Shown: positions 1 through 7,322, numbered from the stretch's first letter. The stretch: DNA of 41,677 nucleotides from Candidatus Melainabacteria bacterium (GCA_018695135.1 JABHOV010000073.1:1-41677), one strand, 5' to 3'. The notes: generated by a model from the sequence alone, not told the origin. Translations and numbers: made by a program.

Positions 1-651
<651 letters not shown>

Positions 652-666
652 TTATTAAGGAAAGAT

Positions 667-688
667 TGCTATAATTCTGAAAGGAGGT
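667..688 (+). promoter_or_regulatory. Extended -10 promoter and strong ribosome-binding site
   Basis: TGCTATAAT at 667-675 is a perfect extended -10 box. No good -35 box lies at the right distance. AAAGGAGGT at 680-688 is a near-consensus Shine-Dalgarno sequence 6 bases before the ATG at 695. If transcription starts near 682 the leader is only about 13 bases, so the -10 assignment is less certain than the ribosome-binding site. Confidence 0.5.
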
Positions 689-694
689 CAGACA

Positions 695-1426
695 ATGCAG
701 TTTGATTTAAATCCTATACAAGATAGGCGTGGTTTTTTGCGCACAGTAAAGACAGGAGCAGTGAAAACTGCCGCTACTCTTGCTGTGCCTAACCCGCTTG
801 GTTTGAACCAAGTTGCTGCTCTTGGACACAATGGGCTTGGTTTTGTTCTTTCTCGTACTGACCCAGCTTTTGTTCAAAGGGTAAAAATGATTCATCGAAT
901 CAAAGATGAACTTGGGCAAGGAGCTAAATTGGATGAAACTCAATTAAGTGAGAGGCAAATTCTTTACTTTGCAAAGAAAGTATGTAAGTTAATATATAAT
1001 CCGTCTCTGACAGAAACTCAAGCTAGGCGCTCTCTAAGGGGAGTGATTAGCTTTATTACTGGCTCCAGTAAAGTAATTAATCTTGAGGATCAGAAGCTTT
1101 TTGATAGTCATAAAGAAAATATGCAAACTTATTGGGATCGTTATGAGGCTTTATCGGAGAGTAGCTTAGAGATTTTGAAGAATTCTAATCATGATTTTAT
1201 TAGAAACATCGATGACCATACTGATGATTACAATGATTTCTCACATGAACTTGGGTCTTTGATGTGGTCTCTTGCATGGAATTATGAATTAGATCTGGAA
1301 AAGGCAAAGAAAGATATTGGGATATTTATTACTCAATACTGTCTTGCTGGTGAATTTGCTGAGCCCCTGGTCTCTTCTAGCACCGATGATAGAAGACGAG
1401 AAAACAAAGAATTATTTCAAAGATAA
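695..1426 (+). CDS. Unknown protein with a Tat-like N-terminus
   Basis: I do not recognise this 243-residue protein. Its start is well supported by the AAAGGAGGT just upstream. Residues 11-15 read RRGFL, followed by a small, mildly hydrophobic stretch rich in Ala and Thr, which resembles a twin-arginine (Tat) export signal. The hydrophobic core is weak, so export is only a possibility. The rest is charged and probably helical, with no transmembrane segment and no catalytic motif I can name. It is the first of three unknown genes in the same direction. The gap to the next one is 17 bases, so they may form an operon transcribed divergently from atpD. Confidence 0.75.
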   Translation: MQFDLNPIQDRRGFLRTVKTGAVKTAATLAVPNPLGLNQVAALGHNGLGFVLSRTDPAFVQRVKMIHRIKDELGQGAKLDETQLSERQILYFAKKVCKLIYNPSLTETQARRSLRGVISFITGSSKVINLEDQKLFDSHKENMQTYWDRYEALSESSLEILKNSNHDFIRNIDDHTDDYNDFSHELGSLMWSLAWNYELDLEKAKKDIGIFITQYCLAGEFAEPLVSSSTDDRRRENKELFQR

Positions 1427-1443
1427 ATGCTATATTATGTTGA

Positions 1444-2286
1444 TTGACTCAAGCGGCAACTAGACAGCAATGCGTCCCAGGGTATTTTCCCGATTTTGGA
1501 CCACTTTCAACAGAAATACCTGTTGACGATGCTTTGCGTCTGACTAGTCCTGGTTTTGAAGACGAGATGAGAGATTGGGCTGTTGCTATTCATGATGCCA
1601 GGTTTGCAGAGATTCCAGATGAGATTCGTGAAGCGACTGACGATTGCTCTGAAGATGATTTTGATAATTTTGTTCGTTATGGTGTGAAGCAGGATCTTGG
1701 GCTTGATTTAGATACAGCTTTAGTTACTTTGTCAGAGATTACAATTACATTTTTGCAGCAAATGATATTAAGACCTATAGCTTTAGTTATTGCAAGAGCA
1801 TCTAATTATCATAATGAGGATATTAATATTGAGAATGGTCTTGAGTTTTTGAGAGATCATATACCTGATACTTTCAAGAAACTTGAATTGAGTTTGATTA
1901 ATGCGGTGGGTAGTTTTGTTCCACTGCTAGGAATTATTCCTCAAGTTGCTCGGGCTGAAGATTTTGACTTGGATGCAAGTGGTTTTCAAGATTTATGGAG
2001 AAAGACACAATCAATATATTTACAAATGAATCCTGAGCCTTTGCCTGGTGCGAGAATCTTGCATCAGAACTCTGCTGAGCCCGTTATCGCGCGAGCTTAT
2101 ACTAAACTAGATCCAGGATTATTTGAGCTTGCCATGAATGGTGATTTGCAAATGAAAGATAGTGAAAATGAAAGCACTGCTGGAGCGAATAAACTAACCA
2201 AGCTAATGCACAAATATATGGTTATGATCTTAGATAAGTATCTTTACCCTGAACTAGAGGCACGTGGATGGACATCAAAAAACTAA
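1444..2286 (+). CDS. Unknown protein, uncertain start
   Basis: This is a 280-residue protein of unknown function. The reading frame opens only just before a TTG at 1444, which has no Shine-Dalgarno sequence. The first in-frame ATG is at 1567 and would remove 41 residues, so the start is uncertain. The middle contains a hydrophobic run (about residues 156-166, GSFVPLLGIIP) ending in ARAED. The composition is otherwise acidic. It overlaps the next gene by 19 bases, which points to coupled translation. Despite lying between two unknown genes of similar size, it shows no clear sequence similarity to them by eye. Confidence 0.65.
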   Translation: MTQAATRQQCVPGYFPDFGPLSTEIPVDDALRLTSPGFEDEMRDWAVAIHDARFAEIPDEIREATDDCSEDDFDNFVRYGVKQDLGLDLDTALVTLSEITITFLQQMILRPIALVIARASNYHNEDINIENGLEFLRDHIPDTFKKLELSLINAVGSFVPLLGIIPQVARAEDFDLDASGFQDLWRKTQSIYLQMNPEPLPGARILHQNSAEPVIARAYTKLDPGLFELAMNGDLQMKDSENESTAGANKLTKLMHKYMVMILDKYLYPELEARGWTSKN

Positions 2287-3026
2287 GATTCGGATTATTA
2301 ACCAAGGCTTTGCAAGAAGTTTTGCCTTCGGTCAAGATTGATTGTGCTGGTTTTGTTTTGAGTGAACGTGCTGATGAGAGTTTGAACCGCTTGGCGCTTG
2401 CAATGGTGACTCAGTATATTAAACAAACTGACGAAAGATTTTGGGAGATTTATTGGGCTCTCTTGGATCAAGCTGAAGCAGAGTATCCTGAGTTTTGTTA
2501 CAACCCTGGTTTTGAAAAGGAGCATATGGCTTTTGCAATTAGCAATGCATTTTTTTATTACCTCTCGACTATTGCTTTTATTCCAAAACTATACAAGAAA
2601 AAATACTCACGGGAGATTGAGCCAGCAGACTACCGTAAGGCAGCTGGCAATATACTTGTGCTGGGTTATCAGTTGAGCAAGTTTCATTTTGATGTTTTTC
2701 GTGCTTTTGTTTTTGCAACAAGCAAAACTAATGCTGGACTGAGTCCAAAGTTGCATCTTTTTGATCCTGATTGTTTTGATTTGGATGATGATTTGGTTTT
2801 GTGTTTAAGCAGCAAGGTCAAGACTTTGATTAAAGTAGAGATTAGTAAACTGGAAACCAAAGGCAGGCTCAGAGTGGATCAGCCTACTATTGGTTGTCCT
2901 GGATTATTTGTAAAGGATGATCAAGGACAGGATATGATTAGTATTTTGCATAATCAAGTCTTGGATTGTTTAGAGGAAGTATCTTTTTTTGAGTCTTGCG
3001 CAGGTTTGTTGACCAAGTCAACATAG
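2268..3026 (+). CDS. Unknown protein; 3' end overlaps an antisense gene remnant
   Basis: This is a 252-residue unknown protein starting at an ATG inside the end of the previous gene. It is rich in aromatic residues and has a moderately hydrophobic central region (around residues 85-105), but no motif I can assign. Its last 25 or so codons lie antisense to a remnant of an AtpZ-like reading frame (2954-3046, minus strand). Its C-terminus (SCAGLLTKST) may therefore not be ancestral. A hairpin-bearing 24-base repeat follows directly at 3044. Confidence 0.65.
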   Translation: MDIKKLRFGLLTKALQEVLPSVKIDCAGFVLSERADESLNRLALAMVTQYIKQTDERFWEIYWALLDQAEAEYPEFCYNPGFEKEHMAFAISNAFFYYLSTIAFIPKLYKKKYSREIEPADYRKAAGNILVLGYQLSKFHFDVFRAFVFATSKTNAGLSPKLHLFDPDCFDLDDDLVLCLSSKVKTLIKVEISKLETKGRLRVDQPTIGCPGLFVKDDQGQDMISILHNQVLDCLEEVSFFESCAGLLTKST

Positions 3027-3046
3027 CGTTGGATTTTGACAACGGA
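2954..3046 (-). pseudogene. Remnant of a second AtpZ/AtpI-like C-terminus
   Basis: On the minus strand this stretch reads VVKIQRYVDLVNK and then a charged tail ending KQSKT and a TGA at 2954-2956. The intact AtpZ-like protein nearby has IVKIKRYIDIVNK at 3146-3180, so 9 of 13 residues match and the other four changes are mostly conservative. The two DNA stretches (3011-3045 and 3146-3180) are clearly related. There is no start codon or N-terminal part here. It is best read as the tail of a lost tandem paralogue, or as the original tail displaced by a duplication/insertion of about 100 bases. Confidence 0.55.
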
Positions 3047-3067
3047 CACGCTAAAAACGAAGTTTTT
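3044..3067. repeat. Repeat C, copy 1 (24 bases with a GAA-loop hairpin)
   Basis: These 24 bases (GGACACGCT followed by an AAAAAC-GAA-GTTTTT hairpin) occur again without any mismatch at 5137-5160. The hairpin overlaps the stop codon of the minus-strand AtpZ-like gene (stop at 3066-3068). It lies between convergent genes, where a weak bidirectional terminator role is possible. Confidence 0.8.
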
Positions 3068-3326
3068 AAGTCGGGTCCTTGATATGAGGTTCTGACTCTG
3101 CTGAGTCAGACAAGGCTTGAGATTTTATATTGGGTTGTTGTTTATTGACTATGTCAATATAGCGCTTGATTTTAACAATAGTCAGTATCAAGCCACAAGC
3201 AGCTGCAATTAAAATAGAGTTGACTAAGTAATCACCTTCACGATGATTTTCAAGCCAAGTACCAACGAAGTAACCGATGGCTACAGTTGCGGGGATTACA
3301 TAGGCGATGTCAATTAGTTGTCCCAA
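3066..3326 (-). CDS. AtpZ/AtpI-like small membrane protein
   Basis: This 86-residue protein has two likely membrane helices (about residues 6-23 and 36-53) joined by a short polar loop. Its pattern IGYFVGTWLENHREGD...SILIAAACGLILTIVKIKRYI fits the AtpZ/AtpI family, which helps assemble the ATP synthase c-ring or carries Mg2+/Ca2+ for it. The start is a TTG with GAGGG a few bases upstream, two bases after the stop of the previous small gene. The last 25 residues are hydrophilic and are coded by a perfect 8-bp hairpin (3091-3110) and repeat C, so this tail looks acquired. The family call is moderate because such short proteins are hard to assign. Confidence 0.6.
   Translation of the reverse strand: MGQLIDIAYVIPATVAIGYFVGTWLENHREGDYLVNSILIAAACGLILTIVKIKRYIDIVNKQQPNIKSQALSDSAESEPHIKDPT
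3091..3110. repeat. Perfect hairpin inside the tail of the AtpZ-like gene
   Basis: TCTGACTC at 3091-3098 and GAGTCAGA at 3103-3110 form an 8-bp stem with loop TGCT. It is translated as part of the hydrophilic tail (SDSAES) of the AtpZ-like protein. Confidence 0.6.
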
Positions 3327-3328
3327 AA

Positions 3329-3448
3329 CTATCCCTCTAGTTTATCAATAAAAGGGATTTTCTCTGGGTGAAATCCGAGGTACGCAAAATACACCATGGC
3401 TGCAACCATTATAAAAATTCCAAGATAAGCTCCAAACACAGGGTTCAT
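3329..3448 (-). CDS. 39-residue single-pass membrane protein
   Basis: A short gene fits neatly between its neighbours. Its ATG (3446-3448) overlaps the TGA of the 83-residue gene in an ATGA junction, and its TAG ends two bases before the TTG of the AtpZ-like gene. AAAGGAG lies 10 bases upstream. The product begins MNPVFGAYLGIFIMVAAMVY, which is mostly one membrane helix (about residues 6-25), and ends with a short charged tail FHPEKIPFIDKLEG. The function is unknown. Its position, ribosome-binding site and clean helix support a real gene, possibly an accessory membrane peptide working with the AtpZ-like protein. Confidence 0.7.
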   Translation of the reverse strand: MNPVFGAYLGIFIMVAAMVYFAYLGFHPEKIPFIDKLEG

Positions 3449-3696
3449 TTTCTTTTCACTCCTTTAGCAAGATCAATCTTAATATTGAAATAGATGCTTA
3501 AGCCTAAGAACATTATACCAACTATCAGTAATGCTAAACAGAGATAAAGATTGGTGCCACTCAAGTCTTCTTGAAAAGCTATATCCTTTACATATAGTCC
3601 CATAAAGGAGCAGAAGGAAAAGCCAACAGCAATTGATATAGTCGAAAGAGACTTATAATAGTTTTCTTTTAGTAAATTGTTGAAACTAAATTGCAT
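3445..3696 (-). CDS. Small two-helix membrane protein
   Basis: This is an 83-residue protein with two probable membrane helices (about residues 19-36 and 49-70) and a basic C-terminus ending KGVKRK. I do not recognise a family. It is followed by an ATGA overlap into the 39-residue membrane gene and then the AtpZ-like gene. It starts 12 bases after the stop of lexA, so all four may be one transcript. No good Shine-Dalgarno sequence is seen before its ATG. Confidence 0.7.
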   Translation of the reverse strand: MQFSFNNLLKENYYKSLSTISIAVGFSFCSFMGLYVKDIAFQEDLSGTNLYLCLALLIVGIMFLGLSIYFNIKIDLAKGVKRK

Positions 3697-3708
3697 ATGC
3701 GTCTTGTT

Positions 3709-4416
3709 TTAAGTCTTCCTAACAACACCCTTAACGATCCCCTGAATCTTGATATCGTCTAAGTTTGGATCTATATAAATAGGTTCCATAGTGGGGTTTT
3801 CTGGTTGCAATCTTATTCTGCCATCTTCTTTGTAATAACGCTTGAGGGTTGCTGCTTCATCATTAATCAGAGCAACTACAATCTCTCCATTGTGAGCCGT
3901 ATCTCTTGGTTCGATGAGTACCAAGTCACCATCAGAGATTAAAGCATCTATCATGCTTTGACCTTTGACTCTGAGTGCGTAGCAACCCTCTGAAAAATAA
4001 GTATCAAGCTCAAGAAAGTCATTTGCTTTTTCCATAACGTCAAGCGGCACTCCGGCAGCGATTTTACCGAGTATTGGAATCTGACTGCGTTCAACACTAA
4101 ACTCAGGAGCGCCAGCTTCAATAGAACGAGAATCAAAATTGCCATTGAATTTATCAGCTTTGCTTATTTCTGGGAATTTTGCTCTGCAATGTCCTAATAC
4201 TTCTTGATCAGAAATCTGTACTGAACGAGCCGAACCAGTGTTCCAGGTGACAGCTAATTTCTTGCGAAGTGCTGTCATATGGTACTGGAGTGTTCCCTTG
4301 GTGATGCCCATTTGTGCGGCTATCTCGTCGAGGGTTGGAGGATAATGAAATTGATTGGTGAGCTGGTATATTACTTCAGCTGTTTCTTCTTGTTTTGGGG
4401 ATAATTTTGTGGCCAT
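3709..4416 (-). CDS. lexA: LexA repressor, SOS regulator
   Basis: The 235-residue protein has a winged helix-turn-helix N-terminus (about residues 6-66, including YPPTLDEIAAQMGITKGTLQ). A long linker follows, then a LexA/S24 peptidase domain. The Ala-Gly self-cleavage site is at A121-G122 in KIAAGVP. The catalytic serine is S154 in GQSM and the lysine is K192 in TLKR. LexA represses DNA-repair genes until RecA filaments trigger self-cleavage. It is about 30 residues longer than typical LexA, mainly in the linker. The recognition helix differs from that of the common proteobacterial form, so the operator may differ too. Its own promoter region carries an inverted repeat (4439-4450) suited to autoregulation. 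Confidence 0.95.
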   Translation of the reverse strand: MATKLSPKQEETAEVIYQLTNQFHYPPTLDEIAAQMGITKGTLQYHMTALRKKLAVTWNTGSARSVQISDQEVLGHCRAKFPEISKADKFNGNFDSRSIEAGAPEFSVERSQIPILGKIAAGVPLDVMEKANDFLELDTYFSEGCYALRVKGQSMIDALISDGDLVLIEPRDTAHNGEIVVALINDEAATLKRYYKEDGRIRLQPENPTMEPIYIDPNLDDIKIQGIVKGVVRKT

Positions 4417-4433
4417 TTGTTGCTCCTATTTGA

Positions 4434-4455
4434 GAGAGTCTCACTTGAGAGACCC
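4434..4455 (-). promoter_or_regulatory. Candidate LexA operator
   Basis: Between the lexA -10 box and its ribosome-binding site lies TCTCA-AG-TGAGA on the minus strand (4439-4450), a perfect inverted repeat. A further TCTCTCAA follows in the same orientation. Placement just downstream of the start point fits autorepression. The match to a known operator is not claimed. Confidence 0.45.
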
Positions 4456-4463
4456 TTACTTAT

Positions 4464-4492
4464 ATAGTAGCATATGGATGTATGGATGACAA
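4464..4492 (-). promoter_or_regulatory. lexA promoter
   Basis: On the minus strand TTGTCA (4487-4492) is followed by a 17-base spacer and TACTAT (4464-4469). This is a good sigma-70-type promoter directed at lexA, about 48 bases before the ATG. Confidence 0.7.
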
Positions 4493-4538
4493 GAAGTGTT
4501 TGAATTTATCTTGTAAGTGATACTGGTAAAGATAGAGG

Positions 4539-4561
4539 GACTTCCGCAGGAAGTCTAATGA
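4539..4561. repeat. Hairpin sharing the end of repeat A
   Basis: GACTTCC-GCA-GGAAGTC (4539-4555) is a perfect 7-bp hairpin just beyond the stop of the minus-strand DUF4149-like gene. The 17 bases 4545-4561 are identical to 13595-13611, the right end of repeat A in the propeller-like gene. No T-tract follows on the minus strand, so it is not a classical terminator. Confidence 0.55.
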
Positions 4562-4563
4562 AC

Positions 4564-5046
4564 CTATATAAAGTAGGTAAGTAAAAAGACACTTAGTAAG
4601 AAATTAATACGATGCATCATTTCACTGCGTTTGTGAAGGCTTTTGAATTCATTTGAATCATCTTCAAATGATTGAATTATTGCTGGTGATAATTTAAAAG
4701 TGATATAGAGACTGATGGCTGAGATTACTATCACCAGGAGTGTTGAATTAATTAAATCGCCATTCATGACTTTGGTGATTGCCTCTCCAGTACCGGTTTC
4801 TATAGCGAAGTTAAACTTGTGCACAAAAATCAATTCAGAGAATTTGGCAATTGCAAGCGCAAGCGCTGAGAATTTGATCCAGCAATCGAATTTACCAAAC
4901 GTCGCAATCATGATAGTGCTCGCTTCTTCTCGACAGAGATTAGCAAATAGAGTTGGTGCAACTAATGCGCCGATAACTAGAGTGCCGCCGCTGATTATCA
5001 CCAAAGCTAGTAATTGAACGAGATTAAGAATTTCTTGAATGGACAT
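4564..5046 (-). CDS. DUF4149/TMEM205-like four-helix membrane protein
   Basis: The 160-residue protein has four predicted membrane helices (about residues 8-32, 56-72, 100-118 and 144-160). Two features fit the DUF4149 family: GALVAPTLFANL after the first helix, and FKSLHKRSEMMHRINFLLS before the last helix. The family is widespread in bacteria and its role is not established. The ATG at 5046 has no obvious Shine-Dalgarno sequence. The gene stands alone between lexA and tsaB. Confidence 0.75.
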   Translation of the reverse strand: MSIQEILNLVQLLALVIISGGTLVIGALVAPTLFANLCREEASTIMIATFGKFDCWIKFSALALAIAKFSELIFVHKFNFAIETGTGEAITKVMNGDLINSTLLVIVISAISLYITFKLSPAIIQSFEDDSNEFKSLHKRSEMMHRINFLLSVFLLTYFI

Positions 5047-5136
5047 AAGGTTTAAAACATCCTAACATCAGTTTACCAGAAGCTTTTTCCTCTGCTGTAA
5101 AAACTTGATTTATTGAATATTTATTTAATTCTAAAA

Positions 5137-5160
5137 AGGACACGCTAAAAACGAAGTTTT
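5137..5160. repeat. Repeat C, copy 2
   Basis: This is an exact copy of the 24 bases at 3044-3067, including the AAAAAC-GAA-GTTTTT hairpin. Here it is free of genes. Confidence 0.8.
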
Positions 5161-5352
5161 TCTTGTTAGGGTTGAGACTTTGCATTGTTCAGTGCAGCCT
5201 CAATAGAATATGAGTTTTCACAGACCTTTTGTACGGCGCTCAATCTAGTCTCGCTATAGTTTGAAACAATTATAGGCGTGTTTGACTTGAGTGAGCGAGA
5301 CTTGTTGAGCTGATTCTAAAACAGTGAACTGATAAATGCAAATGGCTTGGGC

Positions 5353-5358
5353 TATACT
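5353..5358 (+). promoter_or_regulatory. tsaB -10 box close to the start codon
   Basis: TATACT is followed after only 8 bases by the ATG of tsaB (5367). There is no Shine-Dalgarno sequence, so a leaderless or nearly leaderless message is likely if this box is used. No convincing -35 box is seen. Confidence 0.45.
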
Positions 5359-5366
5359 AGTGACAG

Positions 5367-6131
5367 ATGTTAGTCCTAGCCCTAGATTCAAGTTGCAAAC
5401 AACAGTCTATTACTCTCTTTGATACAGAGATTGATAAGACTTTGTCTAGTTTTCAGGCAGAGCAGAAGTCATCACAATTGATGCCGGCTTTGGTTCAAGC
5501 CTTTGAGGGAGCGGGTATCAAGCCCCAAGAACTTGAGCTCATTGCTTGCTCAGTTGGACCTGGTTCATTTACTGGGATTCGCACTGCTCTGACTATTGTC
5601 AAAACAATGGCAGCACAATTGAATCTGCCGATTATAACTCTTAACAATTTTGATTTATTGCGTCATAAATTCAAGCTTGGTCCCAAGGATCCAGTCTTGA
5701 TGCATGCTGGCAAGAATGATTATTTTTTGTCTTTAGATGATGATTATGATAATCCCGAGACTAATTTCTTTTCTTTTGAGACCCTGGGCTATGACTTATT
5801 AGATTTGACAGAGGTGAAGAGCCTATCTGAAAAGCTTCCAGATGCAAGGCTTGCGACGCAAGTGGTGTCTGAGTTGACTGAGCCGGAGATGTTCAGGGAC
5901 GCTGAACAGGTAAACTCATCAAAGCTGGACGGGAGCCCCGTAAGCACTTCCTCTTTTGAGTGTAACGCAGCAGATGGGACTTTTCGGACAGGCTCAAATA
6001 CTGCTGACTTGATAATTGACTACATGCAGGCTCATCCAGAACTTCAGTCAATGAAATACACAGAACTTCAGCCTTATTATTTGCGTGAGCCGAGTGTTAA
6101 TCAAAAAAAATCTCCTGGTTTGCCAGCATAG
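5367..6131 (+). CDS. tsaB: tRNA threonylcarbamoyladenosine biosynthesis protein TsaB, with an inserted element
   Basis: The 254-residue protein is TsaB, the partner of TsaD in making the universal t6A37 modification of ANN-decoding tRNAs. Family marks are LALDSS at the N-terminus, the SQLMPALVQAF helix, and CSVGPGSFTGIRTALTIVK at residues about 61-79, with ELQPYYLREP near the end. Residues about 168-208 (ELTEPEMFRD onward) do not belong to the family. They are coded by repeat B and match the linker in the double sulfotransferase. Without them the protein has the usual length of about 215 residues. The insert keeps the frame and lies shortly before the C-terminal segment, so the product is probably functional. 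There is no Shine-Dalgarno sequence. Confidence 0.93.
   Translation: MLVLALDSSCKQQSITLFDTEIDKTLSSFQAEQKSSQLMPALVQAFEGAGIKPQELELIACSVGPGSFTGIRTALTIVKTMAAQLNLPIITLNNFDLLRHKFKLGPKDPVLMHAGKNDYFLSLDDDYDNPETNFFSFETLGYDLLDLTEVKSLSEKLPDARLATQVVSELTEPEMFRDAEQVNSSKLDGSPVSTSSFECNAADGTFRTGSNTADLIIDYMQAHPELQSMKYTELQPYYLREPSVNQKKSPGLPA
5869..5990 (+). repeat. Repeat B inserted in tsaB
   Basis: The left end CTGAGTTGACTGAGCCG is shared with the copies at 40428 and 26837 (reverse). A hairpin TGTTCAG-GGACG-CTGAACA follows. A block GAGCCCCGTAAGCA and the right end GAGTGTAACGCAGCAGATGG come next. It is translated in frame as about 41 extra residues of TsaB. Its exact right border is uncertain. Confidence 0.85.
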
Positions 6132-6148
6132 CTAACGCATAGCTCACC

Positions 6149-6865
6149 ATGACGGCTTATAATAGGACTATGTCCTTAGAGCAAGCTCTCAAATATTTTA
6201 GAGAGGCAGACTTTGCTGCTGCTCTTAATGCTTGTATCAAAATAGAACAAGACCTTCATCAAGCAGACTTAAAAGAAATCCAAGAACTCAAGGCACGTTG
6301 TTTGCTTGAATTGAAACAAGCGCAAGAAGCTAGTGTGATTTTTGAAGAACTAGAACTCTATAGTCAAGCAGCTTATGCGGCGATATTGAATCGGGATCTT
6401 GAACGTGCTACTCGCCTATATAAAGAAGCGGAGTATTCACCAGCGCGTAAGTGGGGAGAGTTTTTGATTGCGTTTTTGCAAAGTGATGACAAGCTCTCGA
6501 TTGCTAGTCCTGGTTACTTGACTTTTAGATTGTACACAGAAGCTACTATTGGTTATTTTTTGACTTATGATCTTAAGGACTATTTTGATAAATTTATGCG
6601 ACATCGTAATGATTTAATTCAGGTTTATCCAGAAACGATTAAAGATATTGGTTCTGCGTATTTAGCACGTAAAGAATATCAAACAGCGCTGGTCCTATTA
6701 GAAGAAGCGAAAAGCAAATTCGTGCATGATACCGGGGTTCATTTCAAGTCGGCTATGGCTTATTTTGCTTTGGATATGCCTGAAAAGGCAAAACCCTTCT
6801 TAAATACAGTAGCTAAAATGCTACCAGGTAGTACTTTAATCCAGAGATTGTTGAAAATTCACTGA
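6149..6865 (+). CDS. Tetratricopeptide-repeat protein
   Basis: The 238-residue all-helical protein carries degenerate TPR units. Examples are ALKYFREADFAAALNACIKIEQ near the N-terminus and AYLARKEYQTALVLLEEAKSKF and AMAYFALDMPEKAKPFLNTVAKMLP at the C-terminus. TPR proteins are protein-binding scaffolds, and the partner here is unknown. There is no signal peptide, so it is probably cytoplasmic. An in-frame ATG at 6170 (MSLEQAL) is an alternative start, since neither ATG has a good Shine-Dalgarno sequence. It begins 17 bases after tsaB and is likely cotranscribed with it. Confidence 0.8.
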   Translation: MTAYNRTMSLEQALKYFREADFAAALNACIKIEQDLHQADLKEIQELKARCLLELKQAQEASVIFEELELYSQAAYAAILNRDLERATRLYKEAEYSPARKWGEFLIAFLQSDDKLSIASPGYLTFRLYTEATIGYFLTYDLKDYFDKFMRHRNDLIQVYPETIKDIGSAYLARKEYQTALVLLEEAKSKFVHDTGVHFKSAMAYFALDMPEKAKPFLNTVAKMLPGSTLIQRLLKIH

Positions 6866-6997
6866 CAAAAGCAGCATATTAACCCTTATTTAGCCAATTT
6901 GTAATACGAATAACCTAGCTGAGCGATTAAATAGTCCTTTTGGCCTATCTAGCTGGGCCATGCATACCGGGAATATATATATTAAGAGACCCAATTT

Positions 6998-7315
6998 ATG
7001 GATATCAAAGGTATTAATTCAAATGAATCGACCAATGCAATGGAGCAAATCTTGCTTTATGGTGATAAGTCAAGTACGAAAGAGTCAGCTAAGACTCAAT
7101 CTAATATAGAGTCACCAGGATTAGATCAAGCCCAGGCTGATGCTTTTAATGCTGTAAAAGCAGAAGTTAGAGCAGCAGGAAACGAATCAAGAGTTAAGAT
7201 GGTCGCGGAATTACGTCAGAAATTTTTGGCTGGTGAATTAAACGCAGCATACCAAGGAGCAGATATTGCTGACTCTTTACTGGCTGATGGTTACGGAGAA
7301 TTTTTAGTTAGTTAG
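6998..7315 (+). CDS. flgM: FlgM-like anti-sigma-28 factor
   Basis: The 105-residue protein has a disordered, Ser/Asn-rich N-terminus. Its C-terminal region fits FlgM: RVKMVAELRQKFLAGELNA followed by ADIADSLLADG. FlgM binds and inhibits the flagellar sigma factor FliA until the hook-basal body is complete, when FlgM is exported. The next gene is FlgN-like and starts 7 bases later, which is the usual flgM-flgN order and supports both calls. Sequence similarity in this family is weak, so context carries much of the weight. Confidence 0.75.
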   Translation: MDIKGINSNESTNAMEQILLYGDKSSTKESAKTQSNIESPGLDQAQADAFNAVKAEVRAAGNESRVKMVAELRQKFLAGELNAAYQGADIADSLLADGYGEFLVS

Positions 7316-7322
7316 GATTGTT

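Larger units (their letters stand above)
5047..5366. other. 320-base gene-free region
   Basis: This stretch between the divergent DUF4149-like and tsaB genes holds repeat C copy 2 (5137-5160) and, at its right end, the tsaB -10 box. I see no small ORF with a ribosome-binding site, no tRNA and no terminator with a T-tract. The part 5165-5330 is mixed-composition sequence that I cannot explain. Confidence 0.6.

Noticed and set aside
4715-5017. Open frame of 100 codons on the plus strand, opposite the DUF4149-like gene
   Set aside because: It is antisense to a gene with clear membrane helices and family motifs, and has no ribosome-binding site or promoter.
5173-5185. GAGACTTTGCATT shared with repeat E (27671-27683)
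   Set aside because: A 13-base match is at chance level, and the surrounding palindrome arms are absent.
5235-5250. GGCGCTCAATCTAGTC, nearly repeated at 25307-25322
   Set aside because: A 15 of 16 match is expected several times by chance in a window of this size, and the flanks do not align.
6908-6955. Possible sigma-28 promoter before flgM (TAAA and GCC-TATC)
   Set aside because: TAAA is followed by the GCC-like box after only 11 bases instead of about 15, so the spacing does not fit the flagellar promoter.
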